Shown here: positions 25,077-34,392 of the stretch, piece after piece
Layout: each line of letters starts with the position of its first letter
Position numbering within the stretch: the first letter of the stretch is position 1
DNA from: an uncultured Clostridia bacterium
Lineage (GTDB): Bacteria; Bacillota; Clostridia; Christensenellales; Borkfalkiaceae
Assembly (NCBI GenBank): GCA_944342025.1
Contig: CALVMD010000003.1
Coordinates: 99,510 to 163,509 of the forward strand
Direction of reading: 5' to 3'
DNA length: 64,000 bases
Program-made: the position numbers and the translations under genes
Notes under the pieces: model-generated
Seen by the model: the letters and a program-made list of their open reading frames with translations, nothing else
Database searches by the model: none
Told to the model about the DNA's origin: nothing

Positions 25077-26033
25077 ATGCCGCAATATTTTATCGGGATC
25101 GATTTTGGCGGAATGAGCGCGAAGGCAGGGCTTTTTGACGCAAAGGCAAAATTGATCGCAAAGGATACAGTGAAAACGTCTAAGGATGACAGTTATATCA
25201 CCACGGTAACTAAGATGGCGCAGCTCGTCAAAAAGATCTGTTCCGATAACGAAGTTTCGTTGAAAAACGTGGTGAGGATCGGGCTTGCATCCCCGGGTGT
25301 GATTGACGGAAAGGCGGGCGTCGTCGTCCGTTGGGGCAACTATAATTGGACGGACAGGCCGTTGGTAAAGGATCTGAGCGAAAAATTGGGATTGGAAGTC
25401 CGCATTGTGAACGATGCGAACGCCGCCGCCTACGGCGAATACGTTTTCGGTGCGGCAAAGTCATATAAAAACAACATTTTGCTTACTCTCGGAACAGGTA
25501 TCGGGATCGGCATCATTTTGGATGGCAAGTTGTTTGAAGGAACGAACGGTGCGGGTGCAGAAGCGGGACATATGGTCATTCAGGCGGGCGGAGTCCCTTG
25601 TAGCTGCGGAAGACGGGGATGCTTTGAACAATATGCGTCGGCAAGCGCTCTGATACGCGACACAAAACGTGCTATGTTCGAAAATAAAGAGAGCATGCTT
25701 TGGGATCTGACAGGCAGAGATCCTGAAAAAGTGGATGGAAAAACGGCATTCGACGCGGCAAAAGAGGGTGATGCTGCCGCTCAAACCGTGATAAAGAATT
25801 ATATCATGTATCTTGGCGAGGGGATCGTCAATCTCGTAAATATTTTCCGTCCGGAAGCCGTCATTTTGGGCGGCGGCGTTTGCAATCAGGGTGAATATCT
25901 GCTTGCTCCGTTGAGAAAATATATTGCCGAAAAAGTATATGTCCCGTGTGACAGAGTGCCGCTGACGCTCAATAGGGCGGCGCTCGGCAACGATGCGGGC
26001 ATTTACGGCGCATTGGCCTGTGCGATGGATTGA
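25077..26033 (+). CDS. ROK family glucokinase-like sugar kinase
   Basis: 318-residue kinase, probably glucose to glucose 6-phosphate. The ATP phosphate loop is IGIDFGGMSAKAGLFD at the N-terminus. The ROK zinc motif is GVPCSCGRRGCFEQYAS (about 176-192) with the catalytic Asp in VNDANAAAYGE near 108 and a Glu-His pair in EAGHMVI. There is no N-terminal helix-turn-helix, so it is a kinase and not a ROK repressor. GAGGTG precedes the ATG at 25077, 5 bp after the rho stop. Another hexose or N-acetyl sugar remains possible. Confidence 0.9.
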   Translation: MPQYFIGIDFGGMSAKAGLFDAKAKLIAKDTVKTSKDDSYITTVTKMAQLVKKICSDNEVSLKNVVRIGLASPGVIDGKAGVVVRWGNYNWTDRPLVKDLSEKLGLEVRIVNDANAAAYGEYVFGAAKSYKNNILLTLGTGIGIGIILDGKLFEGTNGAGAEAGHMVIQAGGVPCSCGRRGCFEQYASASALIRDTKRAMFENKESMLWDLTGRDPEKVDGKTAFDAAKEGDAAAQTVIKNYIMYLGEGIVNLVNIFRPEAVILGGGVCNQGEYLLAPLRKYIAEKVYVPCDRVPLTLNRAALGNDAGIYGALACAMD

Positions 26034-26035
26034 AG

Positions 26036-26779
26036 ATGTTCGGAACAAAAAAGAGAGTGGCTCTTGCGCTCGGCAGCGGCGGAGCCAAAGGGATGGCGCA
26101 CGTCGGTGCACTGAAAGCGCTCGAAGAGCGGGGATTTTCTTTCTGCGCCGTGGCAGGAACTTCGATCGGCAGTATCGTGGGAGCATTGTACGCAAAGGGA
26201 TATTCTGCTACGGATATAGGAGAACTGCTCAAAGCGATCGACATGAAAAGTCTGGCTTTTGCCGTGCTTGCGGCGGGGTCGGTCGCTCCTGTCAAGGATG
26301 CGCTCGATCGTATTTTGGATGAAAGCGATTTTTCGGAACTGGCGCTTCCGTTCGCAGCTGTCGCAACGGATGCGGAGAGCGGGGAAGAGGTCGTTTTGCG
26401 TTCGGGAAACGTAGCAGAGGCCGTTCTGGCGTCGTCTGCCATGCCTCCTTTTTTCAGGAATGTTGCGATCGGAGATAAAATGCTGATGGACGGAGCCTTT
26501 TCCAACGCGGTCCCCGGAGACGTTGCTCGAAAACTCGGTGCAGATTTTGTCATCGGTGTTTCCCTTTCACCCGCAGAGAGGTATGTGCGCGGCAGTGCGG
26601 CCGCAGAACCGCAGAGAGGGATTTCGAGTTGTGATATTTTATTGGAACCCGATCTGACCGCATATGCGCCGACAGATGTCACGGCGTCGGCGGCGATGTA
26701 TGAGATCGGTTATGAATGTGTTGCAGACCGTTTTAATGAAATTACGGCAGCAATGCGTGCGCATCATATTAAATTGTAA
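26036..26779 (+). CDS. Patatin-like phospholipase, RssA/YchK-like
   Basis: 247-residue lipid acyl hydrolase with a Ser-Asp dyad: the oxyanion loop is GSGGAKGMAHVG (13-24), the nucleophile Ser43 in GTSIG and the Asp152 in MDGAFSN. No membrane helix or signal peptide is seen, so it acts in the cytosol or at the inner membrane face. I use the ATG at 26036, 2 bp after the ROK kinase stop; a TTG at 26030 overlaps that stop. The physiological lipid is unknown. Confidence 0.88.
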   Translation: MFGTKKRVALALGSGGAKGMAHVGALKALEERGFSFCAVAGTSIGSIVGALYAKGYSATDIGELLKAIDMKSLAFAVLAAGSVAPVKDALDRILDESDFSELALPFAAVATDAESGEEVVLRSGNVAEAVLASSAMPPFFRNVAIGDKMLMDGAFSNAVPGDVARKLGADFVIGVSLSPAERYVRGSAAAEPQRGISSCDILLEPDLTAYAPTDVTASAAMYEIGYECVADRFNEITAAMRAHHIKL

Positions 26780-26782
26780 AAC

Positions 26783-27907
26783 ATGCCGATGCACAGGAAA
26801 AACGGAGATGCGGCCGCAAAGGCGCTTTCCGTAAAGAGAGAAAAGAAGAACGGGCACAGGAAAAAGATACGCATTGCGGCGATCAGTCTTGCCTGCGTTG
26901 CCGTTTTGGCGATCGTCCTCGCACTCATTCACATATACTATTGTCCGCTTGGGTATCTTTGGGTCAAGTTTTCCAATCCCGAGCTTGCGGAGCGGGAAGA
27001 GGGAGATCTGCGCGTACATTTTGTAGATGTGGGACAGGGCGACGGGATGATCGTCGAATTGCCTGACGGTGCGGTCATGCTGATCGACGGCGGGAACGAG
27101 AATTTTGATTCGCGCAGCGCACTGCTGCGCTATGCGAATGCGCTTGGCATTAAAAAATTCGATTATATTCTTCTGACGCACCCGGACAGCGATCATGCGG
27201 GCGGATTGGACGACGCGGTCCGCTGTTTCGGTGCGGAAAAGGCATTTATCCCTTATTCGACAAATTATGAATCCGATTCTTCGTTCGCTGATTTTTTGTC
27301 TGCATTGGAAGAAGAGGGGTGCGAAACAGCCGTATCGCACACTTATCTTTCCGTATTGCCGGAACAGAAAAAGTATTTTTATTACATGATGTTTCTTTCG
27401 CCTTTGCAGGCGGGCATAGAGGGGAGTTATTACGATATTGCCAACGCGGACGACGCGACCGATAGCGACGAAAACAATGCGTCAGCTGTTTTATGGCTGG
27501 AATATGCGGGGCGCAGTGTTTTATTTACGGGAGACATCGGGAAAGAGGCGGAAGAAAAACTTATCGATGATTATGCCGCGGTCGGAGAAGAATTGTTTAC
27601 GGTCAAAGCCGAAACGGCGTGGGGAGAATCCGTGACGCTTTCTCCCGTTCTCGACGAATTGGATTTTCTGAAAGTTGCGCATCATGGGTCATCGTCTTCT
27701 TCTTCGGAATCTTTCTTGTCTCTGGTTCAGCCCGAGGCGGCGTTTATCAGTGCGGGGGCAGACAATTCTTACGGACATCCTTCCGTGCAGACGCTGGAAA
27801 GGCTGCATGCGGCGGGTGCCGACATCTATCGGACGGATGAGTCGGGGAGTATCGTACTGACGATATCCCGTGACGGTACATATCAAATCGAAACGCTCGG
27901 CCGCTGA
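26783..27907 (+). CDS. Membrane-anchored ComEC-like metallo-beta-lactamase hydrolase
   Basis: 374 residues. A basic N-terminus (about 1-30) leads into one membrane helix (31-53), then an extracytoplasmic MBL domain of the ComEC C-terminal type: VDVGQGDGMIV (81-91), THPDSDHAGG (132-141), FTGDIG, and KVAHHGSSSS. In ComEC this domain is thought to degrade one DNA strand during uptake; stand-alone copies are common in Firmicutes, where a nuclease or phosphodiesterase role is suspected. An acidic insert (DIANADDATDSDENN) precedes the FTGDIG strand. It sits 3 bp after the patatin gene and 24 bp before aroC. Confidence 0.85.
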   Translation: MPMHRKNGDAAAKALSVKREKKNGHRKKIRIAAISLACVAVLAIVLALIHIYYCPLGYLWVKFSNPELAEREEGDLRVHFVDVGQGDGMIVELPDGAVMLIDGGNENFDSRSALLRYANALGIKKFDYILLTHPDSDHAGGLDDAVRCFGAEKAFIPYSTNYESDSSFADFLSALEEEGCETAVSHTYLSVLPEQKKYFYYMMFLSPLQAGIEGSYYDIANADDATDSDENNASAVLWLEYAGRSVLFTGDIGKEAEEKLIDDYAAVGEELFTVKAETAWGESVTLSPVLDELDFLKVAHHGSSSSSSESFLSLVQPEAAFISAGADNSYGHPSVQTLERLHAAGADIYRTDESGSIVLTISRDGTYQIETLGR

Positions 27908-27912
27908 GCGGC
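27898..27912 (+). promoter_or_regulatory. Small hairpin over the ComEC-like stop codon
   Basis: GGCCGC-TGA-GCGGCC places the stop codon in the loop of a perfect 6-bp stem, 20 bp before aroC. It could modulate coupling to aroC. Confidence 0.35.
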
Positions 27913-27931
27913 CCGGGTTCGGAGGAAAAAC

Positions 27932-29062
27932 ATGCTGAAACTGACAACGGCGGGAGAGTCGCACGGCAAAGCGCTGACGGCAATCATCGAAGGACTTCCG
28001 TCCAATCTGAAAATAGACGTCGAAGAAATAAACAGGTATCTCGCTTTGCGGCAAAGCGGTTACGGCAGAGGGGCGCGGCAAAAAATCGAGAGCGACAGGG
28101 CCGAAATCGTGTCCGGCGTCAGAGACAGGCTCACTTTAGGCAGTCCTGTATGCCTTGTCGTGGAAAATAAAGATTATAAAAACTGGGAGGAATACATGTC
28201 CCCCTACGGAGCGGATACCGCAAAGAGAAGGCTAACAAAGGTGCGTCCCGGGCACGCAGACCTCACGGGTCTTTTCAAATACGATCAGACGGATGCGCGC
28301 AATATATTGGAACGCGCCTCTGCCCGCGAAACGGCGGTGCGCGTTGCGGCAGGCACGGTCGCCAGGATGTTTCTCCGCGAATTGGGCGTGAAAGTCGCGG
28401 GTTATGTCAGGAGCGTGGAGCAGATCGCCGATGACAGGGCTTATACGTTTGAAGAGGTCGAAGCGGCGAAGAATTCCGAACTTTTTATGCTCGATCCGTC
28501 TTTATGCGAGATCGCGAAAAAGCGGATCGATGAGATCCGCGAGGCGAAGGATACCGCAGGCGGAATCATCGAGATCCGCGTGAAGGGGCTGAAACGCGGA
28601 TTCGGCAGCTGCATGACCTATGCGGACAAGCTGGATGCGCACCTGGCCGCCGCGGTCATGAGCGTACAGGCGATCAAGGGCGTAGAGATCGGATTGGGGT
28701 TTGAGGCGGCCAAGAGGCCGGGCAGCCGCGTACACGATGAAATTTTTTGCGAGAACGGCAATTTCGCCCGCAAAACGAACAATGCGGGAGGGATCGAGGG
28801 CGGCATGTCGAACGGAGAAGAGCTCGTGATTCGTGCGGCAATGAAACCCATTCCCACGCTCATGCGTGGGTTGGATACGGTCGATTTCGAAACGAAGGAA
28901 CCTTGCCGCGCGGCGACGGAGCGGAGCGATGTCTGCGCGATCTGCGCGTGCGACGTGATCCTCGAAAGCGTGATCTGTTTCGCGCTCGCGCAAAAAGTGC
29001 TGGAAAGATTGGGAGGCGACAACATGCGCGAGATCAGTGAGAGATACGGACATCTCGCGTAA
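27932..29062 (+). CDS. aroC: Chorismate synthase
   Basis: FMN-dependent enzyme that converts 5-enolpyruvylshikimate 3-phosphate to chorismate. 376 residues. The signatures TTAGESHGKALTAIIEGLPS (near 4-23), RPGHADLTGLFKYDQTDARNILERASARETA and the C-terminal GLDTVDFETKEPCRAATERSDVCA are characteristic. It needs reduced FMN, and no fused flavin reductase is present. Cyan GGAGGAAAAAC precedes the ATG. First of six contiguous shikimate genes; the order C-B-A-E-Q-K does not follow the pathway order. Confidence 0.97.
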   Translation: MLKLTTAGESHGKALTAIIEGLPSNLKIDVEEINRYLALRQSGYGRGARQKIESDRAEIVSGVRDRLTLGSPVCLVVENKDYKNWEEYMSPYGADTAKRRLTKVRPGHADLTGLFKYDQTDARNILERASARETAVRVAAGTVARMFLRELGVKVAGYVRSVEQIADDRAYTFEEVEAAKNSELFMLDPSLCEIAKKRIDEIREAKDTAGGIIEIRVKGLKRGFGSCMTYADKLDAHLAAAVMSVQAIKGVEIGLGFEAAKRPGSRVHDEIFCENGNFARKTNNAGGIEGGMSNGEELVIRAAMKPIPTLMRGLDTVDFETKEPCRAATERSDVCAICACDVILESVICFALAQKVLERLGGDNMREISERYGHLA

Positions 29063-29072
29063 AGGAGAAAGG

Positions 29073-30125
29073 ATGCAGACGATACAGGTGCATACAAAGT
29101 CACGCCCCGGCGCAGTGTTTTGCGGACAGGGGGCGGCGGAACAGGCCGAACTTTTGCGGGACAAAACGCTCTTTGTCCTAACCGATTCCAATGTTTACCG
29201 CCTTTACAAAGAATATATTGCGGAAAAATTTGCGGGAGCGGCCGTCTGCGTCGTTCCGGCGGGGGAGAGACACAAAAACAGGACGACTCTATTTAAGATC
29301 TTGGACGCTATGCTGGACGCAAAACTGAACCGAAACGCATGGCTCGTCGCCTTCGGCGGCGGCGTGATCGGAGACATGGGCGGGCTTGCAGCGTCTTTGT
29401 ATATGCGCGGCGTTCACGTCGTACAGGTGCCGACGACGCTTTTGGCGCAAGTCGATTCTTCCGTCGGCGGAAAAACGGCGATCGATTACCGCGGCGTAAA
29501 AAATGTGATCGGTGCGTTTTACCAGCCCGAATATGTGATCTGCGACCCTGTTTTTCTCCGTACCCTTCCGAAAAGGGAACTGAAATGCGGCTTGGGGGAA
29601 ATCATAAAAACGGGCGCGTTGGATGCGCAGATCTATGAAAAACTCTGCAACGGACAGAGACAGTTTTTTGATTTTTCGTTTTTGGAAGAGATCACGGCGG
29701 ACTGCGTCCGTTTTAAAGCGCACGTCGTGGAAGAAGACGAATGCGAGCGGAACGGCCTTCGCAAGTGCCTGAATATGGGACACACGACAGGGCATGCGCT
29801 GGAACTGTTTTACGGCAGGCGTTCGCACGGCGAGTATGTCCTGATCGGAATGGATTTTGAGAGTTATATTGCCGAGGAAGAAGGAATCTGTCCGCACGGT
29901 TATGCAAAGGAGCTGCGCGCTCTGATTTCCGCCGTTGCGGGAAAGATCCCGCATTTTGACGGGATCGGAGAGGCGGCCAAAGCGGCGCTTTACGATAAAA
30001 AGAATGAAAAAAGGGGCGAAATATCCATGATCGTGCCTGAGGCGAAGGGAAAATTTGCCGAACTGAAACTTCCCGCGCAGAAATATATCGATCTTTTGGA
30101 GCAGATCAACGGAGGGAGAGTATGA
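29073..30125 (+). CDS. aroB: 3-dehydroquinate synthase
   Basis: Cyclises DAHP to 3-dehydroquinate with NAD+ and a divalent metal. 350 residues. GGGVIGDMGGLAASLYMRGV (about 93-112) is the NAD-binding signature, and the metal ligands are expected in ECGLGEI-type KCGLGEIIKTG, NMGHTTGHALE and RSHGEYV. AAAGGAGAAAGG precedes the ATG at 29073; an in-frame start upstream would overlap aroC without a site. Stop and aroA start overlap by 4 nt. Confidence 0.96.
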   Translation: MQTIQVHTKSRPGAVFCGQGAAEQAELLRDKTLFVLTDSNVYRLYKEYIAEKFAGAAVCVVPAGERHKNRTTLFKILDAMLDAKLNRNAWLVAFGGGVIGDMGGLAASLYMRGVHVVQVPTTLLAQVDSSVGGKTAIDYRGVKNVIGAFYQPEYVICDPVFLRTLPKRELKCGLGEIIKTGALDAQIYEKLCNGQRQFFDFSFLEEITADCVRFKAHVVEEDECERNGLRKCLNMGHTTGHALELFYGRRSHGEYVLIGMDFESYIAEEEGICPHGYAKELRALISAVAGKIPHFDGIGEAAKAALYDKKNEKRGEISMIVPEAKGKFAELKLPAQKYIDLLEQINGGRV

Positions 30126-31360
30126 AGATACGCCCGAGGCGGCAGTACGATGCCGAAGTGACGGTGCCGGGAGATAAATCCATAACGCACCGCGCCGTCA
30201 TGTTCAACGCAATCGCGGAGGGAGAGGCGGTCGTTTCCAACGCTCTTCTGGGTGCCGATTGCCTTTCTACCGTGTCCTGTATGTGCGCGCTCGGGGCCGA
30301 GGCGGCCGTTGAAGGCGACGTCATTCGCGTAAAAGGTGCGCCGCTGCACGACGCGGCGTGCGATTGCGGCAACAGCGGCACAACGATGCGCCTTCTGATG
30401 GGGCTTGTCGCGGGGCAAAAGATCGGCGCCGTATTGACGGGCGACGCGTCTTTGTCGAAACGGCCGATGGGGCGGGTCGCAAAGCCGCTCAGGATCCTCG
30501 GCGCGGATATCGAAACGCAGGACGGCACCGCTCCTGTGACTGTGCGGGCGGCAAAGCTTGTCGGCAGAGAGGTGGATACCGCTTCGCCGAGCGCGCAGGT
30601 GAAGAGTGCGCTCTTGCTGGCGGGGCTGGGAGCAGACGGAGAAACGTTTGTCCATGAATCGGTCAAAACGCGCGATCACACGGAAAGGATGCTGGCGGCG
30701 ATGGGCGCGGACATACGGGTGATCGGAAACATGGTCCGCGTGAAAAAGAGCAGGCTGAAAAGCACGGATGTCGAAGTCCCCGGCGATATTTCCAGTGCGG
30801 CGTATTTTATGGCGCTCGGCGCATTGCTCGGAGAAACGCTCTGTAAAAATGTCGGCGTCAATCCGACGAGAACGGGTATCTTGCGGGCGTTTGATCAAAT
30901 GGGAGTCTGTTATTCTCTGGAAAACGAGCGTATCGTCTGCGGCGAACCCGTAGCGGATATCCGTGTCAGAAAGTCGCCGCTCAGGGCCATTCACCTGACA
31001 AAGGAGATCATGCCGTCTTTGATCGATGAATTGCCCGTGATCGCGGTGCTCTGTGCCTATGCGGAAGGCGAAAGCGTGATTTCCGGTGCGGAAGAGCTTA
31101 AGATCAAAGAGAGCGATCGTATCAAGACGACGGCGGAAATGATTTCCGGTTTGGGCGGTGATATTATTCCCAGACAAGACGGGTTTGTGATACGCGGAAG
31201 GAAGATTTTGCCCGGCGGAACTGCGAATTCTTATGCAGATCATCGCATAGCCATGAGCGCGGCTGTCGCGCTGGCTGCGAGCGAAAACGGGGGCGAGATC
31301 AAAAATGCCGGCTGCGTTGATATATCTTTTCCCGGATTTTTTCGCATGCTGGGTGAATAA
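30122..31360 (+). CDS. aroA: 3-phosphoshikimate 1-carboxyvinyltransferase (EPSP synthase)
   Basis: Adds enolpyruvate from PEP to shikimate 3-phosphate. 412 residues. GDKSITHRAVMFNAIAEGE (near 16-34) is the N-terminal active-site region, CGNSGTTMRLLMG (about 80-92) carries the PEP/glyphosate loop, and the C-terminal KESDRI and DGFVIRG motifs are present. The loop reads GNSGTTMR, where class I enzymes have GNAGTAMR; this is closer to class II type enzymes, which are often less glyphosate-sensitive, a family-based inference. ATG overlaps the aroB stop by 4 nt. Confidence 0.96.
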   Translation: MKIRPRRQYDAEVTVPGDKSITHRAVMFNAIAEGEAVVSNALLGADCLSTVSCMCALGAEAAVEGDVIRVKGAPLHDAACDCGNSGTTMRLLMGLVAGQKIGAVLTGDASLSKRPMGRVAKPLRILGADIETQDGTAPVTVRAAKLVGREVDTASPSAQVKSALLLAGLGADGETFVHESVKTRDHTERMLAAMGADIRVIGNMVRVKKSRLKSTDVEVPGDISSAAYFMALGALLGETLCKNVGVNPTRTGILRAFDQMGVCYSLENERIVCGEPVADIRVRKSPLRAIHLTKEIMPSLIDELPVIAVLCAYAEGESVISGAEELKIKESDRIKTTAEMISGLGGDIIPRQDGFVIRGRKILPGGTANSYADHRIAMSAAVALAASENGGEIKNAGCVDISFPGFFRMLGE

Positions 31361-31388
31361 CGATACATAAAAAAGAGAAGGAGGGGTT

Positions 31389-32186
31389 ATGCTGAAACTT
31401 GCGGTCATCGGGAAAGATGTTTCCAAATCGGACAGTGCAAAAATGCATACTTTCGACCTGAGAGGCCTTGGCAGCGATTGTTCGTATGAACTGATTTCTT
31501 GCCCGGAAAGAGATGATTTTGACGGATATGCAAAAAAGCTTCTTGCGGATTACGACGCTTTTAATGTCACAATCCCGTACAAATTGGATATTATTCCGTA
31601 TTTGAAAGGATTGAAAGGAGATGCAAAGGTTTTCGGCGCCGTCAATACGGTCAAAGACGGGATCGGTTACAATACGGACGGCATAGGATTTTCGCTGATG
31701 CTGAAAAACAGCGGCATCGACCCTGAGGGGAAGCGCGTTCTCGTTCTTGGCGCCGGCGGCGCGGGCAGGAGCGTTGTCAAAAAACTTTTGGACGCAGGGG
31801 CGGACGTGTATGTCTTTGACGTAAAAAGCGAAAACGCCGCGGCGGTCTGTGCGGAGTTTTCGGGCGCGAAAGCCGTTTCGGAAGTTGTGCCCGCTCCGTA
31901 TTTTATGATCGTGAACGTGACGGGCGTCGGGATGCACAAAACGGAAGGGCTGTCGCCTGTCGGCGCGGAGATCCTGCAACATTGCGAAGTCGCGGTCGAT
32001 CTGATCTATTATCCGCGCAAGAGCGAATTTTTGCGCATTGCGGAAAGTCTAGGCAAGCGGATTATAAACGGGGAAGGGATGCTGTATTATCAGGCATATT
32101 ATGCCGATTGCATTATCCTCGGCCGCGAACCGAAAGCATCGGAAGCAAAAGAACTTTTCGAAAAATACAGGGAGGAATACAGATGA
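31389..32186 (+). CDS. aroE: Shikimate dehydrogenase
   Basis: NADPH-dependent reduction of 3-dehydroshikimate, 265 residues. The substrate site appears as VSKSDSAKMHTFD (about 11-23), where SxSxxxH is the family pattern, with Lys in FNVTIPYKLDIIPYL and Asp in VNTVKDGIGYNTDGIGF. The Rossmann loop is VLGAGGAGRSV (121-131). aroQ starts inside the stop codon region (4-nt overlap). GGAGG precedes the ATG. Confidence 0.93.
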   Translation: MLKLAVIGKDVSKSDSAKMHTFDLRGLGSDCSYELISCPERDDFDGYAKKLLADYDAFNVTIPYKLDIIPYLKGLKGDAKVFGAVNTVKDGIGYNTDGIGFSLMLKNSGIDPEGKRVLVLGAGGAGRSVVKKLLDAGADVYVFDVKSENAAAVCAEFSGAKAVSEVVPAPYFMIVNVTGVGMHKTEGLSPVGAEILQHCEVAVDLIYYPRKSEFLRIAESLGKRIINGEGMLYYQAYYADCIILGREPKASEAKELFEKYREEYR

Positions 32187-32599
32187 AACTGCTTTTTCTC
32201 AACGGCGTCAACCTGAACATGACGGGAAGACGGGAAAAGTCTGTTTACGGTACGCAGACATTGGAAGACATCAACAACGAGATTGCGGCTTTCTGCAAAG
32301 AGCGCGGTGCGAAGTGCGAATTTTACCAATCCAATTTGGAGGGTGAACTTTGCACCAAGATCCAGGAGAGCGACGCCGACGGCATCATTCTCAATGCGGG
32401 CGCATTCACGCATTACAGTTACGCGCTGCGGGATGCGATTGCGTCCGTTCCGACGCCGGTCATCGAAGTGCATATGTCCAACGTGCATGCGCGTGAAGAG
32501 TTCAGGCACAAGTCTGTTATTTCCGAAGTATGCAGGGGCACGATCTCAGGGTTCGGGAAAAACAGCTATATCCTTGCGGCGGAGAGCTTTTTGCTATGA
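32183..32599 (+). CDS. aroQ: 3-dehydroquinate dehydratase, type II
   Basis: Dodecameric enzyme that dehydrates 3-dehydroquinate, 138 residues. Signatures: LFLNGVNLNMTGRREKSVYG with the catalytic Tyr, ILNAGAFTHYSYALRDAI with Asn and Ala-rich turn, and IEVHMSNVHAREEFRHKSV with the catalytic His. GGAGG lies 7 nt before ATG 32183. Coupled by 4-nt overlaps to aroE before and aroK after. Confidence 0.96.
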   Translation: MKLLFLNGVNLNMTGRREKSVYGTQTLEDINNEIAAFCKERGAKCEFYQSNLEGELCTKIQESDADGIILNAGAFTHYSYALRDAIASVPTPVIEVHMSNVHAREEFRHKSVISEVCRGTISGFGKNSYILAAESFLL

Positions 32600-33105
32600 A
32601 TATTATCCTTTGCGGCATGATGGGAGCAGGCAAGACGAGCGTCGGGATCAAGATTGCCGACCTTACAGGGATGCGCTGGTACGATACGGACGATCTGATC
32701 ACGGAAAAGTACGGAAAGATCTCTTCCATCTTTGAGTTTTACGGAGAGAGCCGGTTCCGCGAAATGGAAACGGAAATTGTAAAAAAGGTAGCGGATGAAG
32801 ACGGCGTTGTCATTTCTACGGGCGGCGGCTGTGTGCTGCGCCCCGAGAACAGCGCGGCGCTGAAAAAACACGGCAAGATCGTATTTTTGAAAGTAGACCT
32901 CGACGTTTTATTTGAGCGAACGGGACATACCGGAGACGATCGGCCGCTTTTGAAAAATACGACCTATGAAAAGATGCGCGAACTTCTCGATTACCGCACG
33001 CCGATCTATGAAAGTTGCGCCGATTACACGATCGATACAAACGGAAAGAATGTAGAAGAAGTCGCGCGCGAAGTCTGCGCCGTGTGCGGCGCACACATTG
33101 AATAA
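32596..33105 (+). CDS. aroK: Shikimate kinase
   Basis: Phosphorylates shikimate at the 3-hydroxyl with ATP. 169 residues, P-loop GMMGAGKTS (7-15), DTDDLI with the shikimate-binding Asp, and STGGGCVLR. The lid region reads ERTGHTGDDRPLL. ATG overlaps the aroQ stop by 4 nt; no independent ribosome site, so coupling is likely strong. Confidence 0.95.
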   Translation: MNIILCGMMGAGKTSVGIKIADLTGMRWYDTDDLITEKYGKISSIFEFYGESRFREMETEIVKKVADEDGVVISTGGGCVLRPENSAALKKHGKIVFLKVDLDVLFERTGHTGDDRPLLKNTTYEKMRELLDYRTPIYESCADYTIDTNGKNVEEVAREVCAVCGAHIE

Positions 33106-33818
33106 TGAGTGCAGTACTTGTGACGGGAGGTTCCCGCGGGATCGGCAGGGCGATCTGTCTTGCCTTTGCAAGGGGCGGCAGCGACGTCTATTTTTGCTAT
33201 TCGGCGGATGAATCGGGCGCCGAAGAGACGCTGAAGCTACTGCGCGATACGGGCGTGGGGGCGCAGGCGTTCCGATGCGACATTACAAAAGAAGATCAGG
33301 TCCTTGAAATGTTCGGGCAGACGATGGGGATAGACGTTCTCGTCAACAATGCGGGCATATCGCGGTTCGGGCTCATTCAGGACACTTCTTTGCAGGAATG
33401 GAACGACGTTTTTTGCGTCAATATGGTCGGCGCGTTTCTGTGTACCAGGGCAGCGATTCCTAAATTTGTCCGCCGCGGCGGCGGGTGCGTCATCAATATT
33501 TCGTCCATATGGGGTGAAACGGGCGCATCGTGCGAGGCGGCATATTCTGCCAGCAAAGCGGCTCTGATCGGTTTTACGAAGGCCGCGGCCAAGGAACTCG
33601 CCCCTTCCGGTATCCGCGTCAATTGTGTGGCTGCGGGGATGATCTCGACCCGAATGAACGGACATCTGAGCGAAGAAGAGCGGAAAAGTTTTGTATCGGC
33701 GCAGCCGATCGCGCGCGAGGGGACTGCGGAAGAAGTCGCTTCGGCGGTATACTTTCTTTCACTGCAGAAATATGTGACGGGCGAAGTACTGCGCGTAAAC
33801 GGCGGCGCTCTGATTTAA
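33105..33818 (+). CDS. Short-chain dehydrogenase/reductase, FabG-like
   Basis: 237-residue SDR oxidoreductase. The cofactor loop is TGGSRGIGRAI (7-17), NNAG lies near 80, the catalytic Ser is in NISSIWGETGASCEAAYSASKAAL with Tyr and Lys of YSASK, and the C-terminus YVTGEVLRVNGGALI is typical of 3-oxoacyl-ACP reductases. Its place as last gene of the shikimate operon (1-nt overlap with aroK) is not explained by fatty acid synthesis; no acyl-carrier genes are near. It could be FabG serving elsewhere, or an oxidoreductase for an aromatic precursor. Confidence 0.85.
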   Translation: MSAVLVTGGSRGIGRAICLAFARGGSDVYFCYSADESGAEETLKLLRDTGVGAQAFRCDITKEDQVLEMFGQTMGIDVLVNNAGISRFGLIQDTSLQEWNDVFCVNMVGAFLCTRAAIPKFVRRGGGCVINISSIWGETGASCEAAYSASKAALIGFTKAAAKELAPSGIRVNCVAAGMISTRMNGHLSEEERKSFVSAQPIAREGTAEEVASAVYFLSLQKYVTGEVLRVNGGALI

Positions 33819-33868
33819 ATCAGTTTGTATAAAAACGGGAAATATTCTTACAAAAACAGGGGAATACA

Positions 33869-34279
33869 ATGCAGCTTGTTGTCAAAGGATATTCGAAATA
33901 TAACGAAGAAGAAATTCTGAATTTATACAAAAGCGTCGGTTGGTTAAATTATACCTCAAATCCCGCGATGCTGAAAAATGCCTATAAAAATTCATTGAAA
34001 ATTTTGGGGGCATACGATGCCGATAAACTGGTCGGCATTATCCGTGTGGTGGGCGACGGATATTCGATAGTCTATATTCAGGATATGATTGTATTGCCGG
34101 AGTATCAACGGAAAGGGATCGGAACATTGTTGCTTGAAAAAATACTTTTTGAATACAAGAATGTTTATCAAAAAGTACTGATGACCGACAATACAGAAAA
34201 AACCATTCGGTTTTATAAATCTGCAGGGTTTATGGCGGATACCGATATAGATTCTGTGGCCTTTTTAAAAATTTATTGA
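33869..34279 (+). CDS. GNAT acetyltransferase in an AT-rich patch
   Basis: 136-residue acetyltransferase. The acetyl-CoA loop is VLPEYQRKGIGTLLLEKI (about 74-91), preceded by YIQDMIV, and the tail TDNTEKTIRFYKSAGF is standard. The opening EEILNLYKSVGWLNYTSNP resembles GNATs annotated as YjcF/EpsO-like small-molecule acetylators, but the substrate is unknown. The gene and its downstream gap are clearly more AT-rich than the aro and dgt operons on either side, which suggests separate origin. GGGGAA precedes the ATG. Confidence 0.85.
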   Translation: MQLVVKGYSKYNEEEILNLYKSVGWLNYTSNPAMLKNAYKNSLKILGAYDADKLVGIIRVVGDGYSIVYIQDMIVLPEYQRKGIGTLLLEKILFEYKNVYQKVLMTDNTEKTIRFYKSAGFMADTDIDSVAFLKIY

Positions 34280-34392
34280 AATCGCTCCGGTAAACGATTG
34301 TAAGGGATATAAGTCTGTTTTTGTCGGGGGAATCAATAAAAAATTAAAAAATTTGCGTTTAAAAAAAGGGTTTTTCGTTTTTTTGTCTAATT

